From contig JABAKD010000001.1 in assembly GCA_012845835.1 (NCBI GenBank), positions 7,552,476 through 7,616,475 of the forward strand: a stretch of 64,000 nt of DNA. The letters run 5' to 3'. The notes under the pieces were generated by a model. That model searched no databases. It saw only the letters and a program-made list of their open reading frames with translations, and was not told the origin of the DNA. The first letter of the stretch is position 1. Every line of letters begins with the position of its first letter. Source of the stretch: Undaria pinnatifida. Taxonomy: Eukaryota; Sar; Phaeophyceae; Laminariales; Alariaceae. Shown here one piece after another: positions 10,845 to 22,256 of this stretch. The translations under genes were made by a program, and so were the position numbers.

Positions 10845-12300
10845 AGAGTAGGTAGGTATGATTGATGCTGGCCTCCACAGTTGAACAAGCACTTGTCCTA
10901 ATCAGCGTGTGCTGTAATTCCACAATTATCAGATGAACCAGAGCTGAATGAAATGGTTGGACAAAATGGGGCTCGGCCCCGGAGTGCAGGGAGTCATATC
11001 TTATCTGATTTTTCGGCCATGAAATATTGTTGACTCGGTATGTACTTGGTGAAGTGATAATAATATGATTTCAGACTGTATAAGTTGCAAAAGCAGGGAG
11101 GCTACATTGAGGTTTCGGGGATATCTCGACGAGATCAAGTCCGAAAAAACAAAGCCTTGGAATTTTTCATATACTATTTTTTTTGCTTGTGCAATGTGGT
11201 GTCAGGGGTAGAGCTTCCAATTTTCAAGTCCTAATTCGTAAAAGCGGATGCGGGACAGTTTTCTGAGTTACTGTTGACTTTTTGGCCGGCCAGGCCTGTA
11301 TTGTATTGATTATGCTTTATTACTTGATCCAGATTTGTCAATGAGATATAGGAGTCCCAATGATAGATTAGCGTTGTCGTAGGTACACCGTGATACCGGG
11401 ATGTCGGGGATCTGTCCCGTCTAATTCGCCGCTTTTCCTTCTCTATTGGACGCCTTCCGGTTGATACTCGAGAGAAGCAAATTGATGTATGCGAGGTGCA
11501 CTCAGCATGGAGCTGAATAATATACATAGACTGTACACGTTCTTTTTTCCTACCCACTAGACTGTCCACCACCCTGGCTATGGTATGTGCAGTGGCGCTG
11601 CCCTGCGATGACTCTAGGAGCCAGAAAACAACCCCCATTATTACCATTGCCTGCACGAAGACATTTGTCACAGCTGTTAGTCGTACGGTATGATGTAGAA
11701 TTGTATCGGCTACAATGGTGAAGCACGCCATAACGTGTAAGTTTGTGAGCAGAAGGGTATGAATCCGCTATTCTTTCATTTGGAGAAAGCGTAAAATCAC
11801 ACCAAGCACCACAGTAGTAAGGGTGCGCATTTCTTACGAATAGGTATTTGTACTACAAGGGGTAGACTCTGCGGCCGGGTGACGACGCCTTCTACGCGCG
11901 CGCAGGAAGTAATAAAAAAGTGAGGAAACGGCGGCATAATGAAGAGACTCACGATCTGGGGCGACCTTGTACAAGATGATGCCAAGAGCTGCTTGTGCAA
12001 AGCTTATTGCCCTGTGCTATGCCGTGCGCTTGCTTGCGGGTCACGTTTTCAACGTCAGTCCCGGTGTATAACTATCGAACGCAAAATGTATGTAAGGGGA
12101 CCGAGAGAGGACAATCAAGTGAGGATAGCAAACCACGACTACTCGTACACAACACTCACTTTCGGTGCCTGGTATACCGTCCATCGTATTTCGCATAGTA
12201 CCTGGTGACTAGTTTCAAGAGGAAGCTCACCGCAGTACGACACAGCACCTCTTCGAAACGCAAAGCGTGGCACGGCACTGCACGACGCTGGGCTGCGCAT
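10845..12300. other. Unassigned; one 166-codon minus-strand frame
   Basis: No family is recognisable. The longest frame is on the minus strand (11231-11731, 166 codons), with a hydrophobic stretch at residues ~13-40 and a basic middle part; ORFs of this length arise by chance in a window this size. No LTR matching the copia remnant was found here, although this is where a 3' LTR would be expected. Confidence 0.35.
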
Positions 12301-12319
12301 ATATATTACCTCCTGATAT

Positions 12320-14269
12320 CTGACATGGTTCCCCCCCCCTTGGCTGCTCCCCGGCCGTGGTGGTCCTCGGGCCTGAGGCTTCCCCTAAAAGTACCAGATC
12401 CCATGAGGGTGTGTGTGGCGTCGACCGTACTCGTGCGCTGATCTAGCTCTCCGGTATGGCCGGGCCGGCGGTGACAGCCAGCGACAAGGCAAACAAGTTC
12501 CTCGCGGATCTTTTTATCGCAGCAGCCTAGCCTGCGGACGCAGTGTCGCATCACCGCCGCGGAAGGCGTGGTGTTCGTATCGAACAGAGAAGAGAGGATC
12601 GAACCCACGTGAGTAAGCACCAAAGTCGGGAAGGAGAGGGACGTGGCGTGTCGGGACTGCTGCCCCCTTGATGTTGGCACTTAAGCAAGAACCGGGCTGG
12701 GCGAAGGGTGAAGTATAGGAGGAAATGCTCCGTCTGGGAAAAACGAAGGGTGGAAGGGAAGGAATTGTATACTCGGAAGAAGAGAAGGAGACGCAGGAGG
12801 ATTCGAAGGGCTGCTCACAAAATTCGCACAGATGCAAGGGCTAAGTCGAGAGCAGGGGAAATCGTCGGGGGTACGTACAACGTCCGCACACTTGTTTTCA
12901 AGGGCACGAATGGCATAGGCTACGCCGAGGTGATACTGAAGACATGCGAGAGGACGCAAGTCGTGATATCATAGGGTTGCAGGAGGTGAGGCGCAATGGA
13001 CAAAGTGCTATTACGGCGGCGGGGTATGTTGTGGTTTGCGCAGGAGCAGACGGGGGAAAACACGAAAAGAAGGGGAAACGCGGGGTAGGCTTAGCTGTTA
13101 AAGAGTCCATCGTGGCAGGGATGGATAAGGGCGAAGTCGCCGTTGGGTGCATCAGTGCTAGATTGATGAAGGTTCGCATCCAAATCAAAGGGAAATCTAA
13201 CGGTGTGTCTTTAATTGGGGGCTATGCTCCCACTCTCGACAAGAGCACCAGCGAAAAGTATCACTCTTGGAGTTGACTTGACGAGGTGGTCACAAGGGGG
13301 TACCCAGTAGGGACCACCTCCATGTCCTGATCTGGACGCAAATGCTCGTACAGGCATGAGAGGGATCGGGGGAATCGACTGCAGGGTATTATGTGCACAC
13401 GGACATGACGAGCTGAAGGACAACGGAGATCGACTATTAATTCACGCAACTGATAACAAACTTGCCCTCCTCAACAGGTACTGTGCTACACCTGCTCGTG
13501 GTATATCGTACACGTTTCAGAGTCCCAAATGAGGAAAGGCCCAGTACGGGCTTGAATACATGCTGACACGGCAAGTGGATAGACGATTGATACGTAATAT
13601 CAATGTGCGGACCTCACCCAGGGAAAACGCTAAGTCGGACCACAACCTCATTATCTGAAATATTCGCTTTTTGGGCCGCATCGCACCAAATCGCACAAAA
13701 GAAGTGATCAAAAACCGGCGAGCTATTCATTTACCAAGATAAATGGCGGATCCGCAACTCCGGATGAGTTTCCAAAACGCGATAGCAGCCAACCTTGCCT
13801 CCCCGATACCCGGTACTAATGCCGTAACCGTTGATGACATGACCTCATTGCTGACCGAGACGCTACTGTCGAATGCGGCCGACAGAGCGCCCCCTTTTCG
13901 GCGCAAACAAGTATCGAGGGGCTGGTGTGCGACCGAGGAGACGAGAGCGGAGTCGAACGCACGATGAAAGGATGGGGAAGACGCGAGGAAATGGGTCCGT
14001 TCTGCTCCAAACGATCGTGGTCTACGGCGCGCCTTAAAGGCGACCACCAAATTGCTGAAACGTAAGCGGGCGGAAGCTGTACAGAGGTTCTTCGAAGATT
14101 ACGTTTCAGCCAACTCGAAGGGCATATCCGAGAAGGTGATCAATTTGTCTTCTACAAACACCCCAGGGAGATGGATGTGAAAGGGGGGAGGACGTTTAAC
14201 TCCCAGTACATCAAAGACGAGAATGGTCGATTGAAGCCGGATAATGTCCTTATCCGCGAGCGGTGGGAG
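12320..14269 (+). mobile_element. LINE copy A, 5' part (endonuclease half)
   Basis: This is the 5' portion of a non-LTR retrotransposon whose remainder lies at 14770-14883 and 23598-25900. The 5' edge is uncertain. The coding part starts around 12708 with a basic Arg/Lys tract (residues ~15-40), then the endonuclease domain and a linker that is shared, with high identity, with copy C at 46877-47460. The first interruption is at 14269, where a TG...CA element is inserted. Frames are broken at several points, so this copy is dead. Confidence 0.82.
12868..13665 (+). pseudogene. LINE AP-type endonuclease domain
   Basis: The order GTYNVRTL (12870), DIIGLQEVRR (12968), GVGLAVKESI (13087), RLMKVRIQ and GGYAPTLDK (13220) is that of the endonuclease/exonuclease/phosphatase fold of LINEs. 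The Asn of NVRT and Glu of LQEVR are metal and phosphate ligands in the family. Further on, HATDNKLALLN and SDHNL (13637-13651) represent the C-terminal part, SDH including the catalytic His. The frame changes near 12960, around 13275 and again later, so the domain is a pseudogene. Its role when intact is nicking the target for target-primed reverse transcription. Confidence 0.85.
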
Positions 14270-14769
14270 AGTGTGGAGTAGGTTGGTACGTGTGGCGCCC
14301 CGGTGGTGGTGTAGGTGGAGGAGAAAGGTGGCGTAATAGCCGGTGATCGGTAAACTACAAACTACTAACTAAGGCGGGTGTGATAACCCGATTTACGTGT
14401 GTGGTGAAGCGTGATAGCTCAGGTGTGATAACCCGGAAATGGAACTCGGTGCTGTGGCGTGATAGCCGGGATGTAAATACACAGGCGTGGTAACCGTGCA
14501 GTGGTGAAGGCGTGATAGCCCTTGCAATATAGATGGGTCGTGGTAGCCCTTGGCGTGGTAGCCGTAGAAGAGACACAGAGAAGACACAAGGTAGAGGCAA
14601 ATAAAGAGTCGAAAATGGAGTGATATTATTCGGGCACATAAAAACCCACAACACAAAATCCCGTTGTGGAGATCCATCCCACACGTACACGAGACCCCCA
14701 AAATTCTCCGATCCATCTTTTCGACGGATTCTTGTTAGCAATCTGACAATGGAGTGAGTACGTCCAACA
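14270..14769 (+). mobile_element. Solo-LTR-like insertion (~500 bp) in LINE copy A
   Basis: Alignment of copy A with copy C shows that the LINE reading CGCGAGCGGTGG...GAGGTTGTTT is interrupted here by 500 bp. The segment is flanked by a perfect 5 bp duplication, GGGAG (14265-14269 and 14770-14774), begins AGTGTGGAG and ends CCAACA, and contains an AATAAA at 14600-14605. A 5 bp duplication, near TG...CA ends and a polyadenylation signal fit a solo LTR. The strand is a guess from the AATAAA. No partner LTR was found in the window. Its interior contains an array of short GTGATARCC motifs, listed separately. Confidence 0.6.
14325..14572 (+). repeat. Irregular array of GGCGTGATAGCCC-like motifs
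   Basis: Inside the solo-LTR-like element the motif G-(C/T)-G-T-(G)-A/G-T-A-(A/G)-C-C(C) appears about nine times with spacing of roughly 20-35 bp, for example GTGTGATAACCC near 14378 and GCGTGATAGCC near 14457. Spacing is not constant, so this is a clustered motif rather than a clean tandem repeat. It could be a binding-site cluster within an LTR; that is inference only. Confidence 0.5.
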
Positions 14770-14883
14770 GGGAGGTTGTTTCACAACCTTTTTAACACCA
14801 AGTGGCCGACCCTTGACCAGAGCATTGTGGACGTGACCCCCGCGCAGACCACCGGACGATGTCCCGTCTAGGCACCAAGTAGA
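14770..14883 (+). mobile_element. LINE copy A, short middle fragment between two insertions
   Basis: About 114 bp that align with copy C at roughly 47490-47610: TTTAACAC..AAG..GCCGACC, then CCACCGGACGATGTC and CCGTCTAGG. It continues copy A from 14269 and is broken at its right edge by the Mutator-like element. Its last bases CCAAGTAGA reappear at 23597-23605, where the LINE resumes with GGAGGCGATC, which is how the MULE target duplication was identified. Confidence 0.85.
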
Positions 14884-15069
14884 GGGCAACCCCTTTTTGC
14901 ACGACGATCGTGCAAAGAAAAAGTGCACGACTCCAAAACGCCTCCTGAACCACAAATCCAGAAACCTGAACCACACACCCAGAAACCCTTTTTCAAATCA
15001 GAAACACAGCGTGAGTACCAAGGCACGATTACCGCACGCATCACAGCCCCCACACCGCCACAAAGGTCA
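14884..15069 (+). repeat. MULE left terminal inverted repeat
   Basis: The 186 bp beginning GGGCAACCCCTTTTT match the reverse complement of 23412-23597 with only about five mismatches. Just inside the end is the palindrome GCACGACGATCGTGC (14900-14914) followed by AAAGAAAAAGTGCAC, so the outer ~50 bp can fold as a hairpin. The high identity of the two TIRs (about 97%) implies a relatively recent insertion. Confidence 0.93.
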
Positions 15070-15589
15070 AGCAGCACACCCAAATCAGACGAAACACAGC
15101 AGGCATGTCTCTGATGGATGTTGCCATCGCGATGGTGGCTCGTAGTGCAAGCGCTGACACCGACGTGCGATCCGAGCACCAGCAGAAGCACCAACGGCCG
15201 AATCATCGGGAGGCGGCACGAGCAACCGCAGGAGCGACAGCAGGAGAGGCCGCAGAGGAACAGGTGAGGATAGAAGTGTGTCCTGTGAGAACACGTTCGA
15301 CGACGTGCACTCCGTGAACTGAGACTGCTGTGTCGCCGATGTGGATGACGCCTTGTTGCTGTGGGATCATGTGGGCTGAAGAAAATTTAAAATTGGAAAA
15401 GCAGATTTTGTCATGTGTATGGACTCTACATTGTACAAAAGTGATGAAGGCCTGGTACGTTCGTTTTGTGTAGCAAATATTAAATCTCTGCTAAGTCCTT
15501 CCTCTCGCAAAACCAGTTGGATATAGAGGCATCATGGCAAATTCATCCACGCGACCCGCCCGCCGTGTTTTCACCCATGATATTGGCCC

Positions 15590-16912
15590 ATGTTGGATAT
15601 GTATTTTCGTTTTCAGGTGCTGCACAACCCGGACGTGCGTGCGGAGATCATTGCCTTCGTGGGCGGGCGGCAGCTGCAAGCGTATATATTTGTAGGGAGG
15701 GTTTCAATGGCGAAACACATTTTTCGAAGGGATACCACGGGAAACCGCGAGCTCCGCTATCGTGACGTCGGTTCCCCGCACGATGGAGGCGTTGGGCTTA
15801 GGTTGGAAGTCGGGCAACGGAGCACTGAAATGTGCCGCAGGAGAGGGGAATATCGAAGTACTGAATCTGTTGCTGGAATCGGAAGTACTGAAAGACGCAC
15901 GTGACTTGGGCGAGTGGGGCGATGGAGTGTTCGCAGCTGCTGCGGAGGCCGGGCATATTCACGTTCTGAAGTTCTTGATCGTTGCCGGCTGCTATAAGGA
16001 CCAGATGGGATTGAAGGCCTTAGAAGTCGCCGTTGAGTCGGGTAGTGCGGCCATGCTAGACTGCTGCGACATCTCTGACCTACGTCATTCCGAAAATGGA
16101 TTTGCTCTGGACGAGCAGCGCGTGTGGAGGCCGAGGCTATTGTGACCCCTCCATTTAAAGAGGCGATAGCAAGCAGAGATTTATTAGAAATGGTGCCGTC
16201 TCTTTCGCATTTCGTGGGGGCTGCCGGGGAGAGCGGGGGATGGATGCGCGACCAAGTTCTGGAGTTTGCGGAAGATGGCGACATGGAGATGCTGCTATGC
16301 CTGTAGGATATGATCATGTGTGTGGGCGATATGAATGGTTATTCTTGGACACGTTCTGGACAGCGGTCGAACATGGCCGGTTTAGCGCGGTGGCCCAACT
16401 GTTGACTTGGTGGTGATCAGGAGTACCTCCTCACATGCGCGCTGAAACGGGCGGCCAGCAACTTGTCCCGGACGGCGTCCTGGTCATGGTAGCCAGACTC
16501 GGACATTTGGGAATGTTGCAGTGGTGCAAAACAAACTTTCCCTTAGTTTCCCGGGGCTTCTGCCTGTATTGCGCTTCGGTGGACGGCTGGTCGCGTGTAC
16601 CCGCCGACGCCGCTGGCGCCGGGCATGTTGATTCAGTTTTGTGGTGCCTCGATAACGGGTGGGAATATGACGAGAGGTGGATGGAAGCCGCTGCGAAGGA
16701 GGGACGTTCGCATGTCATTGCGGCGTTGGTGGGGAGGGGTTTCGCCTGCCAGGTGCAAGTTGAACAAGCAGCGAGGTGTGACGAGGGTATGGAACGGTAT
16801 CTTGCTGATCTTCTGCCTTGCGAGTGGCATTGTAAATCCGTACTTGTCGTGCCCCGCAAAGGTTTGCGCTGCTGTTTCAAGGCCGCGTGGCTACGGGTAT
16901 TTTTAGATTGAA
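15590..16912 (+). pseudogene. Ankyrin-repeat protein gene fragment carried inside the MULE
   Basis: Three successive plus-strand pieces encode typical stramenopile-style ankyrin repeats. The N-terminal lead is HNPDVRAEIIAFVGG (15610-15660). The repeats include KCAAGEGNIEVLNLLLES and AAAAEAGHIHVLKFLIV (15762-16145), then MVARLGHLGMLQW, DAAGAGHVDSVLWCLDNG and AAAKEGRSHVIAALV (16435-16911). The A-A-x-x-G-H-(x)-x-V-L-x-(W/F)-L pattern is clear. Frames change near 15760 and at about 16140, and a stop at 16303 separates the second piece from the third. It sits between the MULE's left TIR and its transposase, on the opposite strand, so it is best read as a host gene fragment acquired by the transposon. 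An alternative is that it is a cargo gene long resident in this MULE family. Confidence 0.8.
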
Positions 16913-17507
16913 AACCTGCTGCGTTGTGATCGTCGTTGAGGGAAGATGGGGCCCAAGAGACGTGAAAAGAGACGTGAAAACGCACGCGTGCATGGCGATC
17001 CATGCGTAAGGCTAGATGTTCGGAGGGAGGGACCGTCAAGGTGCTGGGTTCCTCGAGGAGATGAGGTTCTCGAGTCCTCTCGTTGCGCTTGCGATGTGCG
17101 GCAGACGTGCCCTCGAGCACAACACCTCAACACCAATCACCCGAAATGCTAAATGGCGCTCCTTATTAACGTGGTAATTTCGAACGGTCTGCTGGCTTTC
17201 AACTCGTACCCCCTTTATCTCACACCCCGTTTACCACCGGTGGAAAATCACCATCCAATCACATCCGACGACCCCCACACCGCTTGAGGACGTCGATGAC
17301 ATGAAATCATCCACCCAAACACGCTACGTGGCAGTCCATCACCTTGGATGTAGATCCACAGGGGGGGGAGGTCGACCAACACCAAACGCGAAATCCGCTG
17401 AGCAGCACGATGCCATCGGCCTCCAACTTCGTTTAACTTCCCTCGTGGTCGTGCACGAACACGTCTGAACAGGAAAGAACAGGAAACCGGCAACCTCACC
17501 AACGTTT
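16913..17507. other. MULE interior between ankyrin piece and transposase 3' end
   Basis: No domain is recognisable. Short frames only. The segment lies between two convergent genes (ankyrin plus strand, transposase minus strand), so it probably holds their 3' untranslated regions; I see no clear polyadenylation signal for either. Confidence 0.4.
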
Positions 17508-18544
17508 TCAATGGCCTTGCGCGCGTCCCCTAAGCAGTGCCCCGCCGGATTCGATGCTACACCGCTGCCTACTACCTTGACTTCTAGCGGCTGGTTGGCG
17601 CACAACTTGTGGGTTGCCAACCACAGCCCCCTCTCCCGACGAAATCCTCGCCGCGGCGTTGAGGCTACTCTCGAAAGTCTGTACAATGGCACGCAGAGTG
17701 TCAGGGGGGACCAGCTGCACCCCAGAGCTCACGGCCGCACTGGTCCTCTTCAACATCTCAACGTACAGGAGCCGGCGTTTCTGGCTACTTTGCCTTGTCT
17801 GCGCATCCCTCCTCTGCAGAGTACACTCCATGGTGGCGTTCTCCGGGATCGCTGGGATTGCTTGCCAAGTGTCAACCATCGCTACGGTGGGAGCGCGTAC
17901 ATGGTTTTCGTCGGACGCGCCGGCGTGGTTCCGCGGTACCATCCATTGCGGTTTGCACTCTGGTGGCCAAGCCTTTAGTTCCCTCAGGCCATTCTCTGTC
18001 AGCCAATGCTTGTTGAGTAAGCCTACATGGAATTTGAACTTCGGGGTCAAACGCATGGCCTGCCAAAAGTGCCGACAACATAGACCGAGCTCTTGCAGTG
18101 TACGGCACGAGCAGACGTGACTGCCATCCTCCATACTGCACACTATGTACTGCATCTCTCGGCCCTGCCGGCTCTCAACGACGACGGCGACGGTCTCGAC
18201 GCTCACCATCAAGTCACCCAGGAACTCTAGTTTCCCTAGTGCTGAGAAACGTTCCGCCCCCTGAAGCACTTTGTTACCACCACCACAAAAAATGGCGGCG
18301 GCGTCCATCTCTTGGGTCATGAACCTAAGCGGCCACTGCCCAAGCCCGTAACGGATGGGGGCCATGAACCTCTCCCCAAGCCACACCCCGCCAATGTCCT
18401 GAAGCTCAACAGCTGGAAGGGCGAGCCGAGCGCTGCGAAATTTCGCCCGATCTTCTCGAGCCTCGAGTGTTCCCTCGAAGAACTCAAAGACCCCTTGCAA
18501 AGAAGTCATCGCGCCGCAGACTTTCTTTATGATTTTGTTGATAC
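17508..18544 (-). CDS. MULE transposase C-terminal exon with SWIM zinc finger
   Basis: After the acceptor CCGCGGCAG the exon reads INKIIKKVCGAM and continues as a 333-codon frame from the ATG at 18509. Around residues 120-155 of that frame it has VVVESRQGREMQYIVCSMEDGS in outline, followed by HVCSCRTLQELGLCCRHFW: the C-x-C-x(n)-C-x-H pattern of SWIM zinc fingers, which in FAR1/MULE proteins follow the DDE domain. The rest is low-complexity C-terminus. The exon itself is uninterrupted. Confidence 0.88.
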
Positions 18545-19527
18545 CTGCCGCGGTTGGCAGGCGTGCCGAACATGGTTCGGTGGGCTGTCACAACATTGCA
18601 TGAAGTGGAGAACAAGTACATAGGACAGACTTCGATGGACGTCTACCACACTTTCCAAAGGGCAGAGCCAAAAGGAGTTGACGAAATGGGTCGCCAGCGG
18701 CGCTATTCCTGGTGTGGGCGATGCAAAAGTATACAAGCACGCTACATGCAGCAGTGGACACGTGGCCGTGGTCGCCCCGACGAACACCGAAGCACAAAGC
18801 ATACTCCGATACATGCTGATCTCGCAAGGGCCCACCTTCGACTCAGCTGGAAGTGAAGGACGAAATACTGAACTTCAGCACAGAGAAAGCAGCTGCCCAG
18901 CGATGACGGTCCTTGTAGAGAGTGTGCCGCAAGTACTCCTCCGCCTTCGGGTATTTCTCGACCAGCTCTTCGAACGATTCCTCGAACCCGGACTCCGACA
19001 GCCGGCCACGCATCTTCAGGAAGTCTCCGAAGAAAACCTATGAGTGTAGTGGGTGGGGTTACAGACAGCGACGATGGCCGAAGCGGCGGGCGCGTGGTGT
19101 GGGGGGAATGTTCAGTCCAAAGCAGTCTCTCTCCAAGCGCTTTCGTGTTGTCACAGGTTGGGTGTAGGCGGGTGAAAACACTGAACTCAAACAACAATAG
19201 CCGCTGCAAGTACGCGAGGACGTTCATCGAGCGTATAACGGAGGCGGTTGCAGCTTGTCCGTGGTGACCACGCGGTGGGCCGGATGGTTATAGCTTGTTC
19301 GGAAGTTCGTGGGGGATAACAGTCCCCGAGGCCAGCCGTTACGACTTATTCGACACTTTAAGGCACTGGTACGAACGGGAAATACCGTCGCCTGGCAACG
19401 CGACGCGAAGCGCGAAGCGCCAAACATACGACAATGTTCTTGTACCGGAACGCCACCTCCCCGTCTGCCCCAACAACCCAACAACCCAAGCCGAGTCGCA
19501 TTTGCACACAGGGAAATGCGAACTCAC

Positions 19528-19882
19528 TTGATACGCTTGCCCCAAGATGGGGCCGAGCTTCTTCCTGACGTTCTTGTACAGGTGCCATTGGCACCTGAGC
19601 GTCGTCGCCCCAGGAAACCGGCTCTGCGCTGCAAAGGTACATGCAGCGTCGGCGTCTTGGATGAACACGTCCGGCCCCTGCCCGCCCCGCGTCTCCTTCC
19701 ACGCATCCATCATCCACTCGAACGTCATCGTCTGGGTGTCCGACGCAATCATGTGAAAGACGACGCGCGTGAAGTTCTCTCCGTCAATAACTACGCCGAT
19801 GCCCACCGGCAGCCTGTACATGTTTTTCACGGCGGTGTCGTCGTAGAGAAGGACGTGGCCATACTTTATGGAGAGTGCCACC
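19528..19882 (-). CDS. MULE transposase DDE-domain exon
   Basis: The exon begins after the acceptor GGCTGCAG and ends at a GTGAGT donor. It carries GHVLLYDDTAVKNMYRLP (first catalytic Asp in the D-x-T context with the N-x-Y-x-x-P follow-up typical of MULEs), GIGVVIDGEN, FEWMMDAW, VFIQDADAACTFAAQ (second Asp) and LRCQWHLYKNVRKKLG, the C-x-W-H-x-x-K-N motif. This order matches the Pfam MULE transposase domain as I know it. Within the exon the frame is open and looks intact; the gene as a whole is damaged elsewhere. Confidence 0.9.
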
Positions 19883-20949
19883 TGCAGCCGCTAAAGGGGT
19901 GGTAGAAAGGAAGAGAGGCGGACCCTGGGGTATTGCATGATCATGGAAGGCCTACTGCACGCCATTGCTATCAGCAAATGTTCACCTAGTGTAGAGCAGC
20001 TTCGCAACTCTCGTGGGGGGGGGAATCTTATGCCGTGGGTAAACACGTCTGCCGACGGCTACATCTATCACCTGTCGCTCGTTGCCACAGCTTCTTCCGT
20101 CGTTGCACTGCGCTGAGACAAGTCTTCCCTCCCATCCCACGGGTCCCCTAACCTGCGATGCCGTCATCCAAAAGAGGTGCGTCATGCGTCCCTCGTTGTC
20201 CATGTTTAGTAGGTACTTCCCTCCGTCGCCAGTGGCGGCCTTCACCTTTGCAGGGCTGCAGGTTTAGCGGCGGCGGGTGAACCAACGATATCGTTACTCA
20301 CGGGGTGCCCTGGGGCCAGTGCTCGGCTCCTCTTTCACCTCTCACAAGCGAACGTTCTACAACACTGCCTATATCTCAACGCCGCGCTCCTCGCAAACGG
20401 CCGCGGCACAAACGATGCGTCCTCTATCGGCGGAGTGTGCAGTGTGCATCCCTACCCTTCTCCCTAAAGCGCCAGGGACCTGTTGCTGTCTGACTGGGGG
20501 GGCTTCAATCGAGGCATGCAACCTGAGATAATGCTGTGCCATGACCGTATGCGAACCGACGAGTCAAGGCTCAAATCAACTGCAACGCTTACCCTTTCCA
20601 GCAGCTCGTTAGCGTCGTAAGGAGATTTCTTCTTCCTTCCATGAGTAGCAGCGTGGTTCTGGATGGCTCGGGGGTTCGGGCGTGCACCGGTGAGAGCTTC
20701 GATCATCTTGCCTTGAACCGCCGGCTTGAATCCCGCGTCTGTCACAAAACAACAACCGCATAGTCGCGACCAGTGACCAGTGATGAGGGCAGAAGTGCAG
20801 GGTGTGCTCCAGGTCAGTGAGGAGGGCAAAAGGGCTTGGTGTGCTCCAGACAAAACGATGCACCACCGAGCATACTTCAATGTGTATTAAAGCAAGGATG
20901 CGTTCACATTTACACACATCCTTCCTCAAGACTTCCCTGTGAGCTTTAC

Positions 20950-21212
20950 ACACGCCTCCTTCGTTGGGGTGTCCAAAGGCTTTGTCTGCCGACGAACTTC
21001 GTCAACAGCGTGCTTGTTCACCGGGTGGTTGTGGTCCAACTTAGTGAAGTTCAGCACAGGGTGCCCTTTTCCCGCCGTGCCGTGAACGGCCAAGTGATAT
21101 ACCCCTGCCATTGGCAGCAAAACAGCACCACAAAAACGTACGTGAATGAACCTCCCATGCACTCGATCGATCCCAAACGATATACATGCCGATGGGCAAC
21201 ATTTTATGTCCT
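20950..21212 (-). CDS. FAR1-like zinc-binding exon of MULE transposase
   Basis: After a possible AGCAG acceptor the minus-strand frame reads DIKCCPSACISFGIDR, then a Val-rich part, GVYHLAVHG and LNFTKLDHNHPVNKHAVDEV. Cys...His-x-His spacing ending in D-H-N-H-P is typical of the WRKY-GCM1-type DNA-binding domain in FAR1 and related MULE transposases. Exact exon ends are uncertain; a very short intron near 21112-21145 is possible but not needed. Confidence 0.65.
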
Positions 21213-22179
21213 GCTTATCACTCGCTATCTGGCGGTACAGAGGTTGCGTACCCATGGGGCCGTACTCATGGACCAATCCACGGCCACCACACAGGCCAAT
21301 AACCCACACACGCATGCCGTACAACTATACTTTATTCACCTTCATTTCGCAGCATGTCCTCGCGCTCCTTGTCTTCTGCTTCTTCGTCACATTGCCTGAA
21401 GTTTCACGCATGCACGCGCGACGTGGTGCCCGCAGCGCAAAAACACAACAATATCGTCGAGGAAAAACAGGATTAGAACATGATATCCCATCTCGTTGAG
21501 GTCCTTTCGGCTTTCGCTTTCGAAAACTCATCTTTCATGCCATTCGTATCAGCGAACGTTAGTCCACTATCTGTTCACCACCTTACATTAGCGGGGTCAC
21601 CGGCGCGCCGTGAGTACCGCAGACGATAGTGTAACCGTATCCGCGGCACATATGGGAGAAGTCTTCGCGGCTATCATTCACGACTGTCATTCCCAACCTA
21701 TACAAGCACAATATATACTTGAGGGCAGCGCCCACGTTTCCGGTGCCTCACCTGCACTACCTCTGTACTCCTTCTGGCGATTGGGCATGGCGTGCTTGCA
21801 CGCTAGTCCGATCAACCTCAAACGCGCCCCAGGCTCCTTGCTGCTTTTTTTTGAGTCGAACCGCTTCATCTCTATCCCGAACTCCAAAAATGCTTTCTTC
21901 ACGTCGGCCTCCACATCCTCGACGCTCCGCCCCTCGAGAGGAATGGAGTCAAGCCTTGAGGACATTATGTTGGCACTGTATTCAGGACTACTAGTCTGGA
22001 ATGGCAGGCAACAGAGCCAATCGACAGCGGTAACGAACGCATTTTGCTCGCCGTCAGACGTACGGTATTTCCACGTGGTACCGTGCCTTCAGTCACATGA
22101 CTCATCATGATAAATATTTGTTCGGTTTTCATATTTCAGGGCGCCGCTTGTTTTTCGGGCTCACCGAAAAAAAATCAAT

Positions 22180-22256
22180 GCAACTACCAAACGGGGAATC
22201 GAACCCCTCGCGGGGAAGTGAGAGGACAACATCATAACCACACACCACACGCGCAC
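22180..22256 (-). other. tRNA-Glu-like relic in the MULE transposase first intron
   Basis: The minus strand contains a GTGGTTATGATG D-arm-like segment, the loop CTCTCAC (anticodon-like CTC) and GGGGTTCGATTCCCC, a good T-arm and internal B box. The anticodon stem is poorly paired and no matching 5' acceptor strand is visible, so it is not a functional tRNA gene. It may be a tRNA pseudogene or the head of a SINE. Confidence 0.3.

Noticed and set aside
8160-11300. Complete copia element with LTRs
   Set aside because: No pair of long direct repeats was found around the pol remnant, so only an internal remnant is called.
16431-17120. 229-codon minus-strand frame
   Set aside because: Antisense to the ankyrin-repeat piece, whose repeats are unmistakable on the plus strand.
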